Origin: Legionella genomosp. 1
GTDB taxonomy: Bacteria > Pseudomonadota > Gammaproteobacteria > Legionellales > Legionellaceae
Length of the DNA: 19,084 nucleotides
Assembly (NCBI GenBank): GCA_945889365.1
Contig: CAMDBQ010000007.1
Span: 1 to 19,084, forward strand
Direction of reading: 5' to 3'
In this document: positions 6,588 through 14,183 of the stretch, piece by piece
Numbering within the stretch: the stretch's first letter is position 1
Layout: every line of letters starts with the position of its first letter
Made by a program: the position numbers and the translations under genes
The notes under the pieces: model-generated
The model's database searches: none
What the model was told of the DNA's origin: nothing
What the model saw: only the letters and a program-made list of their open reading frames with translations

Positions 6588-7482
6588 GCAAAGAGCAAAG
6601 CATAGGGAAACCTAGCGCTTCGCGCGCTTGATAGTAGGCTTGTGCCACGGCTCTGGATAACTGCCGAACGCGTAAAATATAACGTTGGCGCTCTGTCACT
6701 GAAATGGCATGCCGAGCATCCAGTAAATTAAACACATGGGAGGCTTTCATCACCATTTCATAGGCGGGTAGCGGTAATTGAAGGGCTACGAGTTTTTGAG
6801 ATTCCGCTTCATAATAATCAAATTGCTGAAACAAAACGTCCACATTAGCATGCTCAAAATTATAGGTGGACATTTCAACTTCGTTTTGGAGAAATACGTC
6901 GCCGTAAGTGACGACACCATGAGGTGTTTTCGTCCACGGGATATCAAATATACTGTCAACACCCAAAATAGACATCGCAAGACGTTCAAGACCGTAGGTC
7001 AGTTCACCGGTTACCGGCTTGCAAGCCAAGCCGCCGACTTGTTGAAAATAAGTAAACTGCGATACTTCCATACCATTTTGCCAAACTTCCCAACCCAACC
7101 CCCATGCGCCCAGCGTAGGTGATTCCCAGTTGTCTTCAACAAAACGTATGTCATCAACCAATGGGTCAATACCCACTGCGCGCAAAGAATCCAGATAAAT
7201 TTGCTGAATATTTAAAGGTGAAGGTTTCAGTACAACCTGGAATTGATAATAATGTTGTAACCGATTTGGATTTTCACCGTAGCGGCCGTCAGTAGGACGC
7301 CGGCAAGGCTGCACATACGCAGCTGACCATGGCTCAGGGCCGATGGCACGTAAAAATGTAGCGGGATGAAATGTCCCCGCACCTACTTCCATGTCCAGTG
7401 GTTGCAACAGCACACAACCCTGTGCGGCCCAAAATTGTTGCAACGTTAAGATGATATCCTGGAATGTTTTTGGTAATGACAT
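6574..7482 (-). CDS. glyQ: Glycyl-tRNA synthetase alpha subunit
   Basis: GlyQ carries the class II aminoacylation site that makes glycyl-adenylate and charges tRNA(Gly) together with GlyS. The 302 residues match the E. coli length (303) and most of the sequence: TFQDIILTLQQFWAAQGCVL at the front, QPLDMEVGAGTFHPATFLRA, the RRPTDGRYGENPNRLQHYYQ block, DIRFVEDNWESPTLGAWGLG, WEVWQNGMEVSQFTYFQQVG and GELTYGLERLAMSILGVDSI. The C-terminus (LDARHAISVTERQRYILRVR) is also standard. The start has AAGG about 7 bases upstream. Between it and the com1-like gene is a palindromic repeat, so glyQ may need its own promoter, though I find no convincing -10/-35 pair there. Confidence 0.96.
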   Translation of the reverse strand: MSLPKTFQDIILTLQQFWAAQGCVLLQPLDMEVGAGTFHPATFLRAIGPEPWSAAYVQPCRRPTDGRYGENPNRLQHYYQFQVVLKPSPLNIQQIYLDSLRAVGIDPLVDDIRFVEDNWESPTLGAWGLGWEVWQNGMEVSQFTYFQQVGGLACKPVTGELTYGLERLAMSILGVDSIFDIPWTKTPHGVVTYGDVFLQNEVEMSTYNFEHANVDVLFQQFDYYEAESQKLVALQLPLPAYEMVMKASHVFNLLDARHAISVTERQRYILRVRQLSRAVAQAYYQAREALGFPMLCSLHRTA

Positions 7483-7534
7483 CTGTAGACCTTGTAGATC
7501 GAAATAAAAAAACGTGTGACTCTATTGCAAAAAT

Positions 7535-7617
7535 GTCTTCCCCACGAAGGCCGGGAACCATTCATCAACGGACATTGATTTAATGTCACAATCGATCCCG
7601 GCATTCGCGGGGAAGAC
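7535..7617. repeat. Palindromic intergenic repeat (MITE/REP-like) between com1-like gene and glyQ
   Basis: The arms GTCTTCCCCACGAAGGCCGG (from 7535) and, on the other strand, GTCTTCCCCGCGAATGCCGG (from 7617) pair with two mismatches. Inside sits a smaller hairpin (GACATT-GATTT-AATGTC). The arm sequence is a variant of the GTCGTCCCCGCGAAGGCGGG palindrome found at 13200-13313 and, as a half, near 16920. When transcribed from either side it would fold into a long hairpin and could act as a weak terminator or mRNA stabiliser. Confidence 0.75.
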
Positions 7618-7632
7618 AATAAGCAAATAACC

Positions 7633-8409
7633 TTACTTACCTGCATTAGCCTTATCAACCAGTGCTTGCAGTGCTTCAAAACTTGTACCACCTGGAATAA
7701 ATGATGGCTCAGTACCTGCTTTCAGAGTGCCTGTTGGTGTAGCAAATACAATAAATGCGGGCGTACCCATCAAGTGCATGGCTTCTGCAAGTTTACGGTT
7801 AGCAGCCAGTTCATCAGTAACCTCTTTGCTATCCATATCTTTTTTCAATTTTGTCATATCCAAACCAACTGTCTTGGCTGCTGCCATAACTGTATCTTTA
7901 TCTAATGACTTGTCTGTTTGCAATAGAGCTTCATGCAAAGGAATGTATTTGCCCTGCATTGCTGCTGCTAAAGTAGCTCTAGATGCAACCTCGGAATTTT
8001 TTCCAAAAATAGGGAATTCTTTATAAACTACGCGAACGTTAGTGTTCTTTTTTAGCAAGTCAATCATGACAGGCTTCATTTGTTTACAATGGCTACATTG
8101 GTAGTCAAAAAATTCAACAACCGTAACCGTACCTTTTGGATTTCCAGCCACGGCCAATTTGCCAGCTAATAATTGATCGGCATTTTGTGATATAGCTGAT
8201 TTTGCTTCTTTTTGCATGGTGGCTTGTTGTTTAGCTTGCAATGCTTGTGACGCTTCCATCAACACTTCTGGGTTTTTGACCAAATAGTCATGAACAATTT
8301 GCTCAAACTGTTTTTTCTGCGCTGGCGATACAGTATCATCGGCCATGACCACAGGCGATGCCATAACGCTCGCTAAAGCACTAACTGTCAATAAACTTGA
8401 TAATTTCAT
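7633..8409 (-). CDS. DsbA-family thiol:disulfide oxidoreductase, Com1-like
   Basis: An exported thioredoxin-fold protein of 258 residues. A Sec signal peptide (MKLSSLLTVSALASVMASPV, cleaved after VMA) is followed by a helical N-terminal extension (FEQIVHDYLVKNPEVLMEAS) and a thioredoxin fold interrupted by a helical domain. The redox motif is C105-S-H-C108 in VVEFFDYQCSHCKQMKPV, and the cis-proline is P217 in MGTPAFIV. The NPEVL-EASQALQ extension plus FFDYQC-HCK is the pattern of Coxiella Com1 and Legionella DsbA2-like proteins, which act in disulfide formation or isomerisation in the periplasm, often for secretion-system components. GGAGAA lies 6 bases before the ATG. It follows uvrD after 56 bases, with a TATAAA in the gap that could be a -10 box. 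Confidence 0.92.
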   Translation of the reverse strand: MKLSSLLTVSALASVMASPVVMADDTVSPAQKKQFEQIVHDYLVKNPEVLMEASQALQAKQQATMQKEAKSAISQNADQLLAGKLAVAGNPKGTVTVVEFFDYQCSHCKQMKPVMIDLLKKNTNVRVVYKEFPIFGKNSEVASRATLAAAMQGKYIPLHEALLQTDKSLDKDTVMAAAKTVGLDMTKLKKDMDSKEVTDELAANRKLAEAMHLMGTPAFIVFATPTGTLKAGTEPSFIPGGTSFEALQALVDKANAGK

Positions 8410-8465
8410 TTAATTCTCCATTTAATTAATTTTATATTGCCACGCGCAACCGTAGCACTAGATTC

Positions 8466-10634
8466 TCACACAGTCAAATTGGCATAAGCAAGGACTAACC
8501 ACTTGCTTCCTTGATCTGCAAATTTCACCTGCACTCTCGTATGCGCCCCACTGCCTTCAACTGCCAACACCACGCCCTGACCAAATGTGGGGTGGCTAAC
8601 CTGTTGCCCAAGCCGAAACCCTGACTTATCACCTGAGAAAGATGAATATGATCTTCCCGTCGCTTTACTTGCAGGAGCTTGAAACCTCGCTTTAGCTCGT
8701 ACTTCATCCAATAATTCAGCAGGCAGTTCATTCAAGAAACGCGATGGTCGATGATATTCCTCCCGGCCATACTGCCTACGAACCTCCGCATAAGAGATCA
8801 GCAGCTTTTCCATGGCGCGAGTCATGCCAACATAACAAAGCCGACGTTCTTCTTCCATTCGTCCAGGCTCTTCCATAGACTGTTTCCCTGGAAACAAGCC
8901 TTCCTCGAGTCCAACCAAAAACACGACAGGAAATTCCAACCCCTTGGCTGCATGCAATGTCATCATGTGCGTATACCGTTCATTTTCATCCGTCTGCATT
9001 TCACCCGCTTCAAGCGATGCATGCGCTAAAAACGCCACTAATAAGGGCAGCTCATCATCGTCGGTTTGTTCATAACGAAATTGTTTGGCCGCGTTAACCA
9101 ATTCTTGCAAGTTTTCAAGTTTCGATTCTGACTTATCAAGTTTTAATTTTTCAAAATGCGCATATAAACCACTGGCATTAATAATTTCACTGATTTGCTC
9201 ATCCAACTCCATGGTGACAGTTCGTGGCTGTAATCGCTCAATCAAGGTAATAAATGCGGCTAGTGCTGTTGATGCGCGTTGTGGTAATTGACTGGAGCTG
9301 ATTAATTGCGATGCCGCTTGCCATAATGAAACCTGTTCCGCTCTCGCTAAGGCGCGCAAATCTTCCAATGTTTTTTCACCAATACCGCGTGTCGGAAAAT
9401 TAACGACGCGCTCAAATGCAGTGTCATCATGAGGGTTTGATAGCAACCGTAAATACGCCAAGGCATCTTTGATTTCCGCACGCTCGAAGAATCGTAAACC
9501 ACCGTGAATACGATACGCAATACCCGCACGCAGCAAGGCTTCCTCTAGAACGCGTGATTGGGCATTTGAACGGTATAAAATCGCAATATCATCAACGCTA
9601 CGACCGCGACTTATTTCAGTTAAAATTCGATCGCTAACAAATCGCGCTTCTTCCAGTTCATTAAAGGCACTGAAAACCACAATTTTTTCACCTGCATGGC
9701 CATCGGTCCACAAGTTTTTTCCCATCCGTGAACCATTGTGAGCAATCAACGCATTTGCTGCATCAAGAATAGTAGATGTAGAGCGATAATTTTGTTCCAG
9801 ACGAATGATTTGTGTATGGGTGAAGTCGCGTGAAAATCGCTGGATATTCTCGACTTTCGCACCACGCCAACCGTAAATGGATTGATCATCATCACCAACT
9901 GCCATCACAATAGCCTGATCGCCGGAGAGCAATCGAATCCACGCATATTGAGTTGTATTGGTATCTTGAAACTCATCAACCAAAATAGCTTGAAAACGCT
10001 GTTGATAATGCGACAGCAAAGCCGGATTATCACGTAATAATTCATGCGTGCGCAGCAAAATCTCAGCAAAATCAATCACGCCTGCTGTTTGGCATGCATT
10101 TTCATACGTTTGATAAATTTGAATCAGCGTGCGAACGGGACCGTATTGTTGCGCATTGATATGTTGAGGACGCAGGCCTTCATCTTTTCGTGCATTGATA
10201 AACGACTGAGCTTGCTTGACTGGCCATTGCTCAACGTCCAAATTAAGGGCTGTAATCGCGCGCTTGATTACCCGAGCTTGATCATCACTATCAAGAATAT
10301 GAAATTGCTGTGGCAACCTGGCTTCTTCATAATGCCGACGAAGCAACCGATGACACAAGCCATGGAATGTGCCAACCCACAATCCTTGTAATGAGCAATC
10401 CAACAAGCCACCCAAACGCGTTCTCATCTCACCTGCAGCTTTATTGGTAAACGTCACCGCCAAAATAGCATGGGGTGAAATATGTTGTTCTTCAACCAAC
10501 CAGGCAATACGGCTCACCAAGACCCGCGTTTTCCCACTCCCAGCACCAGCCAACACCAACGTATTTCCCATGGGTGCTGTCACTGCACTGCATTGCCGTT
10601 CATTCAGGCCGTTCAAGTATGCGGCAGTAGCCAT
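8466..10634 (-). CDS. uvrD: DNA helicase II UvrD
   Basis: A superfamily 1A 3'-5' helicase for nucleotide excision repair and mismatch repair. At 722 residues it matches E. coli UvrD (720). Motifs in order are Q-motif LNGLNERQ (8-14), Walker A AGAGSGKTR (29-37), motif Ia TFTNKAAGEM (61-70), Walker B LVDEFQDTN (218-226), and motif III GDDDQSIYGWRGA (247-259). Then come LEQNYRST (motif IV), TLHAAKGLEFPVVFLVGLEE (motif V) and EEERRLCYVGMTRA (motif VI). The C-terminus holds the small Tudor-like RNA polymerase-binding domain (RLGQQVSHPTFGQGVVLAVE), which separates UvrD from Rep. GGAA lies 7 bases before the ATG. It heads the minus-strand block, with a promoter at 10671-10699. Confidence 0.95.
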   Translation of the reverse strand: MATAAYLNGLNERQCSAVTAPMGNTLVLAGAGSGKTRVLVSRIAWLVEEQHISPHAILAVTFTNKAAGEMRTRLGGLLDCSLQGLWVGTFHGLCHRLLRRHYEEARLPQQFHILDSDDQARVIKRAITALNLDVEQWPVKQAQSFINARKDEGLRPQHINAQQYGPVRTLIQIYQTYENACQTAGVIDFAEILLRTHELLRDNPALLSHYQQRFQAILVDEFQDTNTTQYAWIRLLSGDQAIVMAVGDDDQSIYGWRGAKVENIQRFSRDFTHTQIIRLEQNYRSTSTILDAANALIAHNGSRMGKNLWTDGHAGEKIVVFSAFNELEEARFVSDRILTEISRGRSVDDIAILYRSNAQSRVLEEALLRAGIAYRIHGGLRFFERAEIKDALAYLRLLSNPHDDTAFERVVNFPTRGIGEKTLEDLRALARAEQVSLWQAASQLISSSQLPQRASTALAAFITLIERLQPRTVTMELDEQISEIINASGLYAHFEKLKLDKSESKLENLQELVNAAKQFRYEQTDDDELPLLVAFLAHASLEAGEMQTDENERYTHMMTLHAAKGLEFPVVFLVGLEEGLFPGKQSMEEPGRMEEERRLCYVGMTRAMEKLLISYAEVRRQYGREEYHRPSRFLNELPAELLDEVRAKARFQAPASKATGRSYSSFSGDKSGFRLGQQVSHPTFGQGVVLAVEGSGAHTRVQVKFADQGSKWLVLAYANLTV

Positions 10635-10670
10635 CGATTATTCCGTATGTATGCAAAGTTTAAGATGGCC

Positions 10671-10699
10671 ATTGTACAAAGATTTTGATCGTGTAACAA
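10671..10699 (-). promoter_or_regulatory. Candidate sigma70 promoter for uvrD
   Basis: On the minus strand TTGTTA (10699 down to 10694, 4 of 6 matches) is separated by exactly 17 bases from TACAAT (10676 down to 10671, 5 of 6 matches). Transcription would start about 30 bases before the uvrD ATG. It lies in the 108-base divergent region shared with mlaA. Confidence 0.5.
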
Positions 10700-10712
10700 T
10701 CTAATGTAACAT
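10685..10712 (+). promoter_or_regulatory. Weak candidate promoter for mlaA-trmL
   Basis: TTGATC (10685-10690), a 16-base spacer and TAACAT (10707-10712) form a modest sigma70-like pair in the divergent region. It overlaps the uvrD promoter on the other strand, so the two could compete. Start would be about 24 bases before the mlaA ATG. Confidence 0.3.
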
Positions 10713-10742
10713 AAGTATTAAATCCTCATTAATTAAGCAACC

Positions 10743-11564
10743 ATGCGCCTACTTATTAAATTTGCAACGTTGGCAAGTACTCTCATTTTAACTGCTTGCG
10801 TAACCAAAGGCACAAATCCTGACGACCCATACGAAGCATTGAATCGTAAAATTTACACATTCAATATAGCATTTGATACCGTTATATTAAAACCACCTGC
10901 CCGAGTATATGCGGCTGTCATTCCCGCACGTGTTCGTGCTGGCGTGAACAATGTTTATGACAACGTAAACATGATTCCTACCGTGGCGAATGATTTATTA
11001 CAAGCCGATTTTAATTTTGCAATCAAAGACACGTGGCGTTTTATCATTAACTCAACTTTAGGTGTCGCTGGAATATTTGATCCAGCCAGTACATTTAAAT
11101 TGCCACCTCATAGTAACGATTTAGGCTTAACGTTTGCCAAATGGGGGGATAAAAAATCGCCCTATATAGTCATCCCATTACTGGGACCCAGCACCATTCG
11201 AGATGGCATGGGCTTGCTGTTTAACTATACCTATTTCACACCCTACCCCTACATTCAATCGGATGCTGTGATTTGGGGTGTATTGGGATTACGCTATATT
11301 GATTTACGGTCGCAAATGCTCGATACAGAACACTTAATGGACGATGCCATCGATAAATATTCGTTTATGCGTGACGCCTATCTCCAATATCGGCACTATT
11401 TAATGACTGGCGAACAACAACAAGAAACCAGCTCACTGTATGTTGACGACGAAGCGGACGAAGCCAGCGATACGGTTTTACCCGAAGTCCCTGCCAACGG
11501 CACCCCATCATTATTTCCACTAACCACGGCTCAAAATGCTACACATCGCACTGCATCAGCCTGA
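10743..11564 (+). CDS. mlaA: Outer-membrane lipid asymmetry lipoprotein MlaA (VacJ)
   Basis: MlaA removes mislocalised phospholipids from the outer leaflet of the outer membrane and passes them to periplasmic MlaC. The 273-residue protein has a lipoprotein signal peptide ending in the lipobox LTAC (lipidated C19), then the family opening DPYEALNRKIYTFN (27-40). It has RVRAGVNNVYDNVNMIPTVA, LLQADFNFAIKDTWRFIINS, a GVAGIFDPAS segment and the signature NDLGLTFAKWGDKKSPYIVI PLLGPST region. The C-terminus is a polar acidic tail (VDDEADEASDT). There is no clear ribosome-binding site before the ATG, but the signal peptide fixes the start. The other mla genes are not in the window, as is usual for mlaA. 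Its last 29 bases overlap trmL. Confidence 0.93.
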   Translation: MRLLIKFATLASTLILTACVTKGTNPDDPYEALNRKIYTFNIAFDTVILKPPARVYAAVIPARVRAGVNNVYDNVNMIPTVANDLLQADFNFAIKDTWRFIINSTLGVAGIFDPASTFKLPPHSNDLGLTFAKWGDKKSPYIVIPLLGPSTIRDGMGLLFNYTYFTPYPYIQSDAVIWGVLGLRYIDLRSQMLDTEHLMDDAIDKYSFMRDAYLQYRHYLMTGEQQQETSSLYVDDEADEASDTVLPEVPANGTPSLFPLTTAQNATHRTASA

Positions 11565-11982
11565 GATCCCCCCGAATACGGGCAACATCATCCGTCTGTG
11601 CGCCAATAGCGGCGCGCAGCTGCATTTAATTTATCCTTTAGGCTTTGCCTTAGATGACAAACGCATGCGACGTGCGGGTCTGGATTATCATGAATGGGCG
11701 AGCATTATTCATTATCCTGATGATCAGACGTTTATTGAAAAAAACCAGCATCGTAGAATTTTTTCCTGTTCCACCAAAGCGCAACACAATTACAGTGATG
11801 TATCGTTTGAAGATGAGGATATGTTGCTATTTGGCCCGGAAACTCGAGGCCTGCCAGTTGAGCTGCGAGAACGTTATCAAACCATTCGCATCCCGATGCG
11901 ATCGTCCAGCCGCAGTTTAAATCTGTCTAATTCGGTCGCCATTATTTTATTTGAAGCATGGAGGCAATTGGAATTTATTTAG
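11536..11982 (+). CDS. trmL: tRNA (cytidine(34)-2'-O)-methyltransferase TrmL
   Basis: A SPOUT-class (trefoil knot) methyltransferase that 2'-O-methylates the wobble nucleotide of tRNA(Leu) isoacceptors. The 148-residue protein is close to E. coli TrmL (157). It has HQPEIPPNTGNIIRLCANSG (8-27), DDKRMRRAGLDYHEW, the knot motif LLFGPETRGLP and the closing IPM-x-S-x-SRSLNLSNSVAI, all diagnostic. The start lies inside the end of mlaA in another frame; the match MLHIALHQPEIPPN to the family MLNIVLYEPEIPPN supports this start even though no good ribosome-binding site is seen. Translation probably depends on coupling with mlaA. Confidence 0.94.
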   Translation: MLHIALHQPEIPPNTGNIIRLCANSGAQLHLIYPLGFALDDKRMRRAGLDYHEWASIIHYPDDQTFIEKNQHRRIFSCSTKAQHNYSDVSFEDEDMLLFGPETRGLPVELRERYQTIRIPMRSSSRSLNLSNSVAIILFEAWRQLEFI

Positions 11983-12052
11983 ATGATCGAGGATCCCCTT
12001 AACTTATTTAGAGTGGACAGATGTTGCTAAACTTTAATACGAGGACTCCCTC

Positions 12053-12097
12053 ATGAAAACGGGAGTTGCCATTAAATATGATCCGCGTGCTCCATGA
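12053..12097 (+). pseudogene. Possible stub of an FlhB C-terminal-domain (FhlB-like) gene
   Basis: A well-placed ribosome-binding site (GAGGA, 8 bases upstream) precedes ATG and the codons MKTGVAIKYDPRAP, then TGA. AVALKYDP---APKVVAKG is the conserved start of the FlhB/EscU cytoplasmic domain and of free-standing FhlB-like proteins. After the stop the next in-frame residues are DVAYTCRSF, which match only weakly. The remains of fliM and fliN 1.3 kb away make the reading more plausible, but 14 residues are little evidence. The rest of the 184-base gap 11983-12166 holds nothing I recognise. Confidence 0.3.
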
Positions 12098-12166
12098 GAT
12101 GTTGCATATACCTGCCGGAGCTTCTGATTTAACTGGACTGTCATAACCCATTAAACCACGTCAGCC

Positions 12167-13000
12167 TCATTTATCCTGGAAACGAATCCCATTTGCTTCA
12201 ATAGTAATCGCGCCCTGCTTATACAGCTGACCAATCGCACTTTTAAAGCTTTTTTTACTTTCGTTAAAGACGCGCTGAATGTCTTCAGATGAACTTTTAT
12301 CATGCAAGGGTACAAAACCACCCGTTTTCTGTAATTCATCAAGTATGCGCTTGGTTAGTTCACGAATATTGTCTTGGCCTATTTTTCTTAAGACCACATC
12401 AATCTTGCCATCCTCTCGGACTGTTTTGATATAACCCTGCATGCTTGTTCCATAGTGCAGCTTCTGAAAAATTTCGCCTGCATGGATCAAACCCCAATGA
12501 CGATCATTAATAATGACCTTGGTTCCTAGCTCAGTGGCTGAGGCTATCAACAGACTCACTTTATCACCTGGCTTATAATCAGCTGGCGTTTTATCGAGAA
12601 AATAGTCGAGTTTAGAACTGGCAATAATGCGGTCTTTACTATCTTGCTTCACATAGACAATATAAAATTTATCCAATTCCATCGACCGATGCTGCTCAGG
12701 TTTTGGCACCAACAAGTCTTTATCCAAGCCCCAATCAAGGAAAGCACCAACACGATTCACATCAATCACCTTTAGAAAAGCACAGGTATTGACCGTGGCT
12801 CGAGGACGTAATGTGGTGGCAATGATCTTGTCTTCTGAATCAAAATAGATAAAAACATCCAACATATCCGTAACTGTGGTGCCTTTAGGCACCACTTTAT
12901 TGGGCAACAAAATATCGCCACAGTCACCGCCATCCAAATAAATACCAAACGGAACCTCTTTGATCACCATTAATTTATTAAATTGCCCAATTTTAATCAT
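12167..13000 (-). CDS. CvfB-type S1 RNA-binding protein
   Basis: A 277-residue cytoplasmic protein of the CvfB/YitL family: tandem S1-like OB folds followed by a winged helix. The start MIKIGQFNKLMVIKEVPFGI YLDGG region is the usual opening, with the ILLPNKVVP strand next. A second S1 unit (CAFLKVIDVNRVGAFLDWGL DKDLLVP) spans about residues 73-100, and a third (VIINDRHWGLIHAGEIFQKL) runs from about 163. The C-terminal helix-turn-helix part (KSFKSAIGQLYKQGAITIEA) is the winged helix. The Staphylococcus homologue influences virulence gene expression and binds RNA; the exact role in Gammaproteobacteria is not settled. The gene is a single unit; TATAAT boxes at 13049-13054 and 13067-13072 on its strand are possible -10 elements but lack good -35 partners. 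Confidence 0.85.
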   Translation of the reverse strand: MIKIGQFNKLMVIKEVPFGIYLDGGDCGDILLPNKVVPKGTTVTDMLDVFIYFDSEDKIIATTLRPRATVNTCAFLKVIDVNRVGAFLDWGLDKDLLVPKPEQHRSMELDKFYIVYVKQDSKDRIIASSKLDYFLDKTPADYKPGDKVSLLIASATELGTKVIINDRHWGLIHAGEIFQKLHYGTSMQGYIKTVREDGKIDVVLRKIGQDNIRELTKRILDELQKTGGFVPLHDKSSSEDIQRVFNESKKSFKSAIGQLYKQGAITIEANGIRFQDK

Positions 13001-13100
13001 TTTTTTCTCATTTTTTAATTGGAATGAAGCTTACCATAGAACACTTGGATTATAAATCAAACAAGGATTATACCTATTTGAAGAGCTGGATTTGCTTACT

Positions 13101-13124
13101 ATCATTAGGGCGTGTTGACAATTG
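13101..13124 (+). repeat. IS-end-like repeat (GGGCGTGTTGACAATT), copy C
   Basis: TATCATTAG followed directly by GGCGTGTTGACAATT. It matches copy A (467-498, minus strand) base for base apart from an 8-base gap. It sits at the left border of the decayed fliM-fliN and repeat region. Confidence 0.6.
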
Positions 13125-13148
13125 CTCCCCACTGCCTACGTTCCCCGG

Positions 13149-13191
13149 CCTTATCATTACCCGCAAGTCAGGAAACTCACGCCCAGCTTGA
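13149..13191 (+). repeat. 43-base dispersed repeat, left copy
   Basis: Begins CCTTATCATTACCCGCAAGT and ends CTCACGCCCAGCTTGA. It recurs in inverted orientation at 16976-17018 with 2 mismatches in 43 bases. It lies immediately left of the palindromic element at 13200-13313, and the second copy also lies next to a half palindrome, so both belong to one dispersed repeat family. Confidence 0.85.
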
Positions 13192-13199
13192 GTCCATAG

Positions 13200-13313
13200 C
13201 CACAAGTTGTCGTCCCCGCGAAGGCGGGGATCCATGTTTGGCATCACTACCATACCATACCACACCAGAGATGGATCCCGCCTTCGCAGGGACGACATGC
13301 ATCAAACTTGTGG
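13200..13313. repeat. Palindromic repeat element (long inverted repeat, about 114 bp)
   Basis: The outer ends are CCACAAGTT (13200-13208) and its complement AACTTGTGG (13305-13313). Inside are GTCGTCCCCGCGAAGGCGGG (from 13209) and its imperfect complement GGATCCCGCCTTCGCAGGGA (from 13274). The element is a non-coding MITE/REP-like hairpin of a type common in intergenic DNA of many proteobacteria. It ends exactly where recognisable fliM sequence begins. Confidence 0.8.
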
Positions 13314-13611
13314 GTATGATAAGCCTAAACCCACAATGGGTTTTAGCTGCATTACCCAAAAGCATCACCAAAAAACCCATCACAAGATTACACGAAGCTC
13401 TGTCAACTCAAGAGGTTGATTTGCAAGTTGAACTAACCCCATTAAAACTTAAACTGGCAGACATCATTCGCTTACACGTTGGCGATGTCATAAAAACCGA
13501 TCATCCAATCACAGAGCCGGCTAAATTACCCTTCAGCAGAAAACCCTCTGTAACGTCAACATCGGTGAATCCAACTCCTATAAATCCATTCAAATAACGA
13601 GATCATTATGA
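13314..13611 (+). pseudogene. fliM C-terminal remnant (flagellar motor switch, SpoA domain), frameshifted
   Basis: The frame after the palindrome reads ALSTQEVDLQVELTPLKLKL, then ADIIRLHVGDVIKTDHPITE and PAKL. This is the SpoA-domain pattern of FliM (L-EVEL---L-----L-DLL-L-VGDVI--D-P----V). Near 13521-13531 the reading shifts frame and continues as LQQKTLCNVNIGESNSYKSI QITRSL, matching the FliM ending (G-x-x-x-G-x-x-A-I-I). It stops with TGA at 13609-13611. FliM forms the cytoplasmic switch ring of the flagellar motor. The N-terminal and middle domains are absent, so the gene is dead. A longer open frame that includes repeat DNA before 13314 is not meaningful. Confidence 0.7.
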
Positions 13612-13777
13612 TCATTACAGCAAAAAAATAGCCCTGTTAGACCAACAGCCCTCTGCTGAAGGCAAACCCATTTCCGAACGCTATATCGGCGTAGTAGGCG
13701 ATGTTGAAGTGGAGTGTTTAGTGAGCCTGAACACACAATCTGATGGATTACCCCGTAATTCTAGCCGCATTCATTGA
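13608..13777 (+). pseudogene. fliN N-terminal remnant (flagellar motor switch), frameshifted and truncated
   Basis: An ATG at 13608 overlaps the fliM TGA as ATGA, the arrangement expected for fliM-fliN. It reads MIITAKK and then stops, because a run of seven A bases (13622-13628) is off by one. In the corrected frame the text continues IALLDQQPSAEGKPISERYI and GVVGDVEVECLVSLN. GDVEVEC-V-L is how the FliN SpoA domain opens. After SLNTQSDG the match ends and a stop follows at 13775-13777, so the body of the domain is lost. Together with the fliM tail this is the relic of a flagellar operon. Confidence 0.6.
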
Positions 13778-14183
13778 TAAGAGGTAAAATCGCCAGGGTA
13801 CGCAGTGGGATTGAATTATATGCACTTAATACGTCATAGGTTGGAGTCGCTAGATCGATCTATTCTTGATCAGTTCACCTAAGTTTTCCCCACCCTTGCT
13901 GCGCATGGAGGAGAGGGATGGGAGCCGTTTGGTCTGCGGGCGTGTTTTTATGGTCTGTTACGTGAAAGTGCGGGTAAAAATGACAAATACAAGTTGAAAT
14001 TGACTGTTTGTATTTGATTTTAGTTAAAAATTGCCGCGTTGGGGTATAAAGTCGGGTTGCTCAATTTTTTACCGATCAAATTAGGCTATTAGTCTTTGTT
14101 GATCCACCGCGGTTTTAGTGATATTTTTTGGGCAGGCGGGTGCCAGCGGTCGGCCCCCCCACGGTGGTTTTTGTATTGGCTTT
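13778..14183. other. Non-coding stretch with no recognisable gene
   Basis: No convincing open frame or known element is seen on either strand. The one structure I note is a 9-bp hairpin, CAAATACAA (13984-13992) with TTGTATTTG (14008-14016), not followed by a T-run. A seven-C tract sits at 14154-14160 near CCACCG/CGGTGG half-palindromes. It is probably decayed DNA. Confidence 0.5.

Noticed and set aside
13112..13313. Front half of a 161-codon open frame leading into the fliM relic
   Set aside because: It is translation of the 43-base repeat and the palindrome, not protein; only the part after 13313 resembles FliM.
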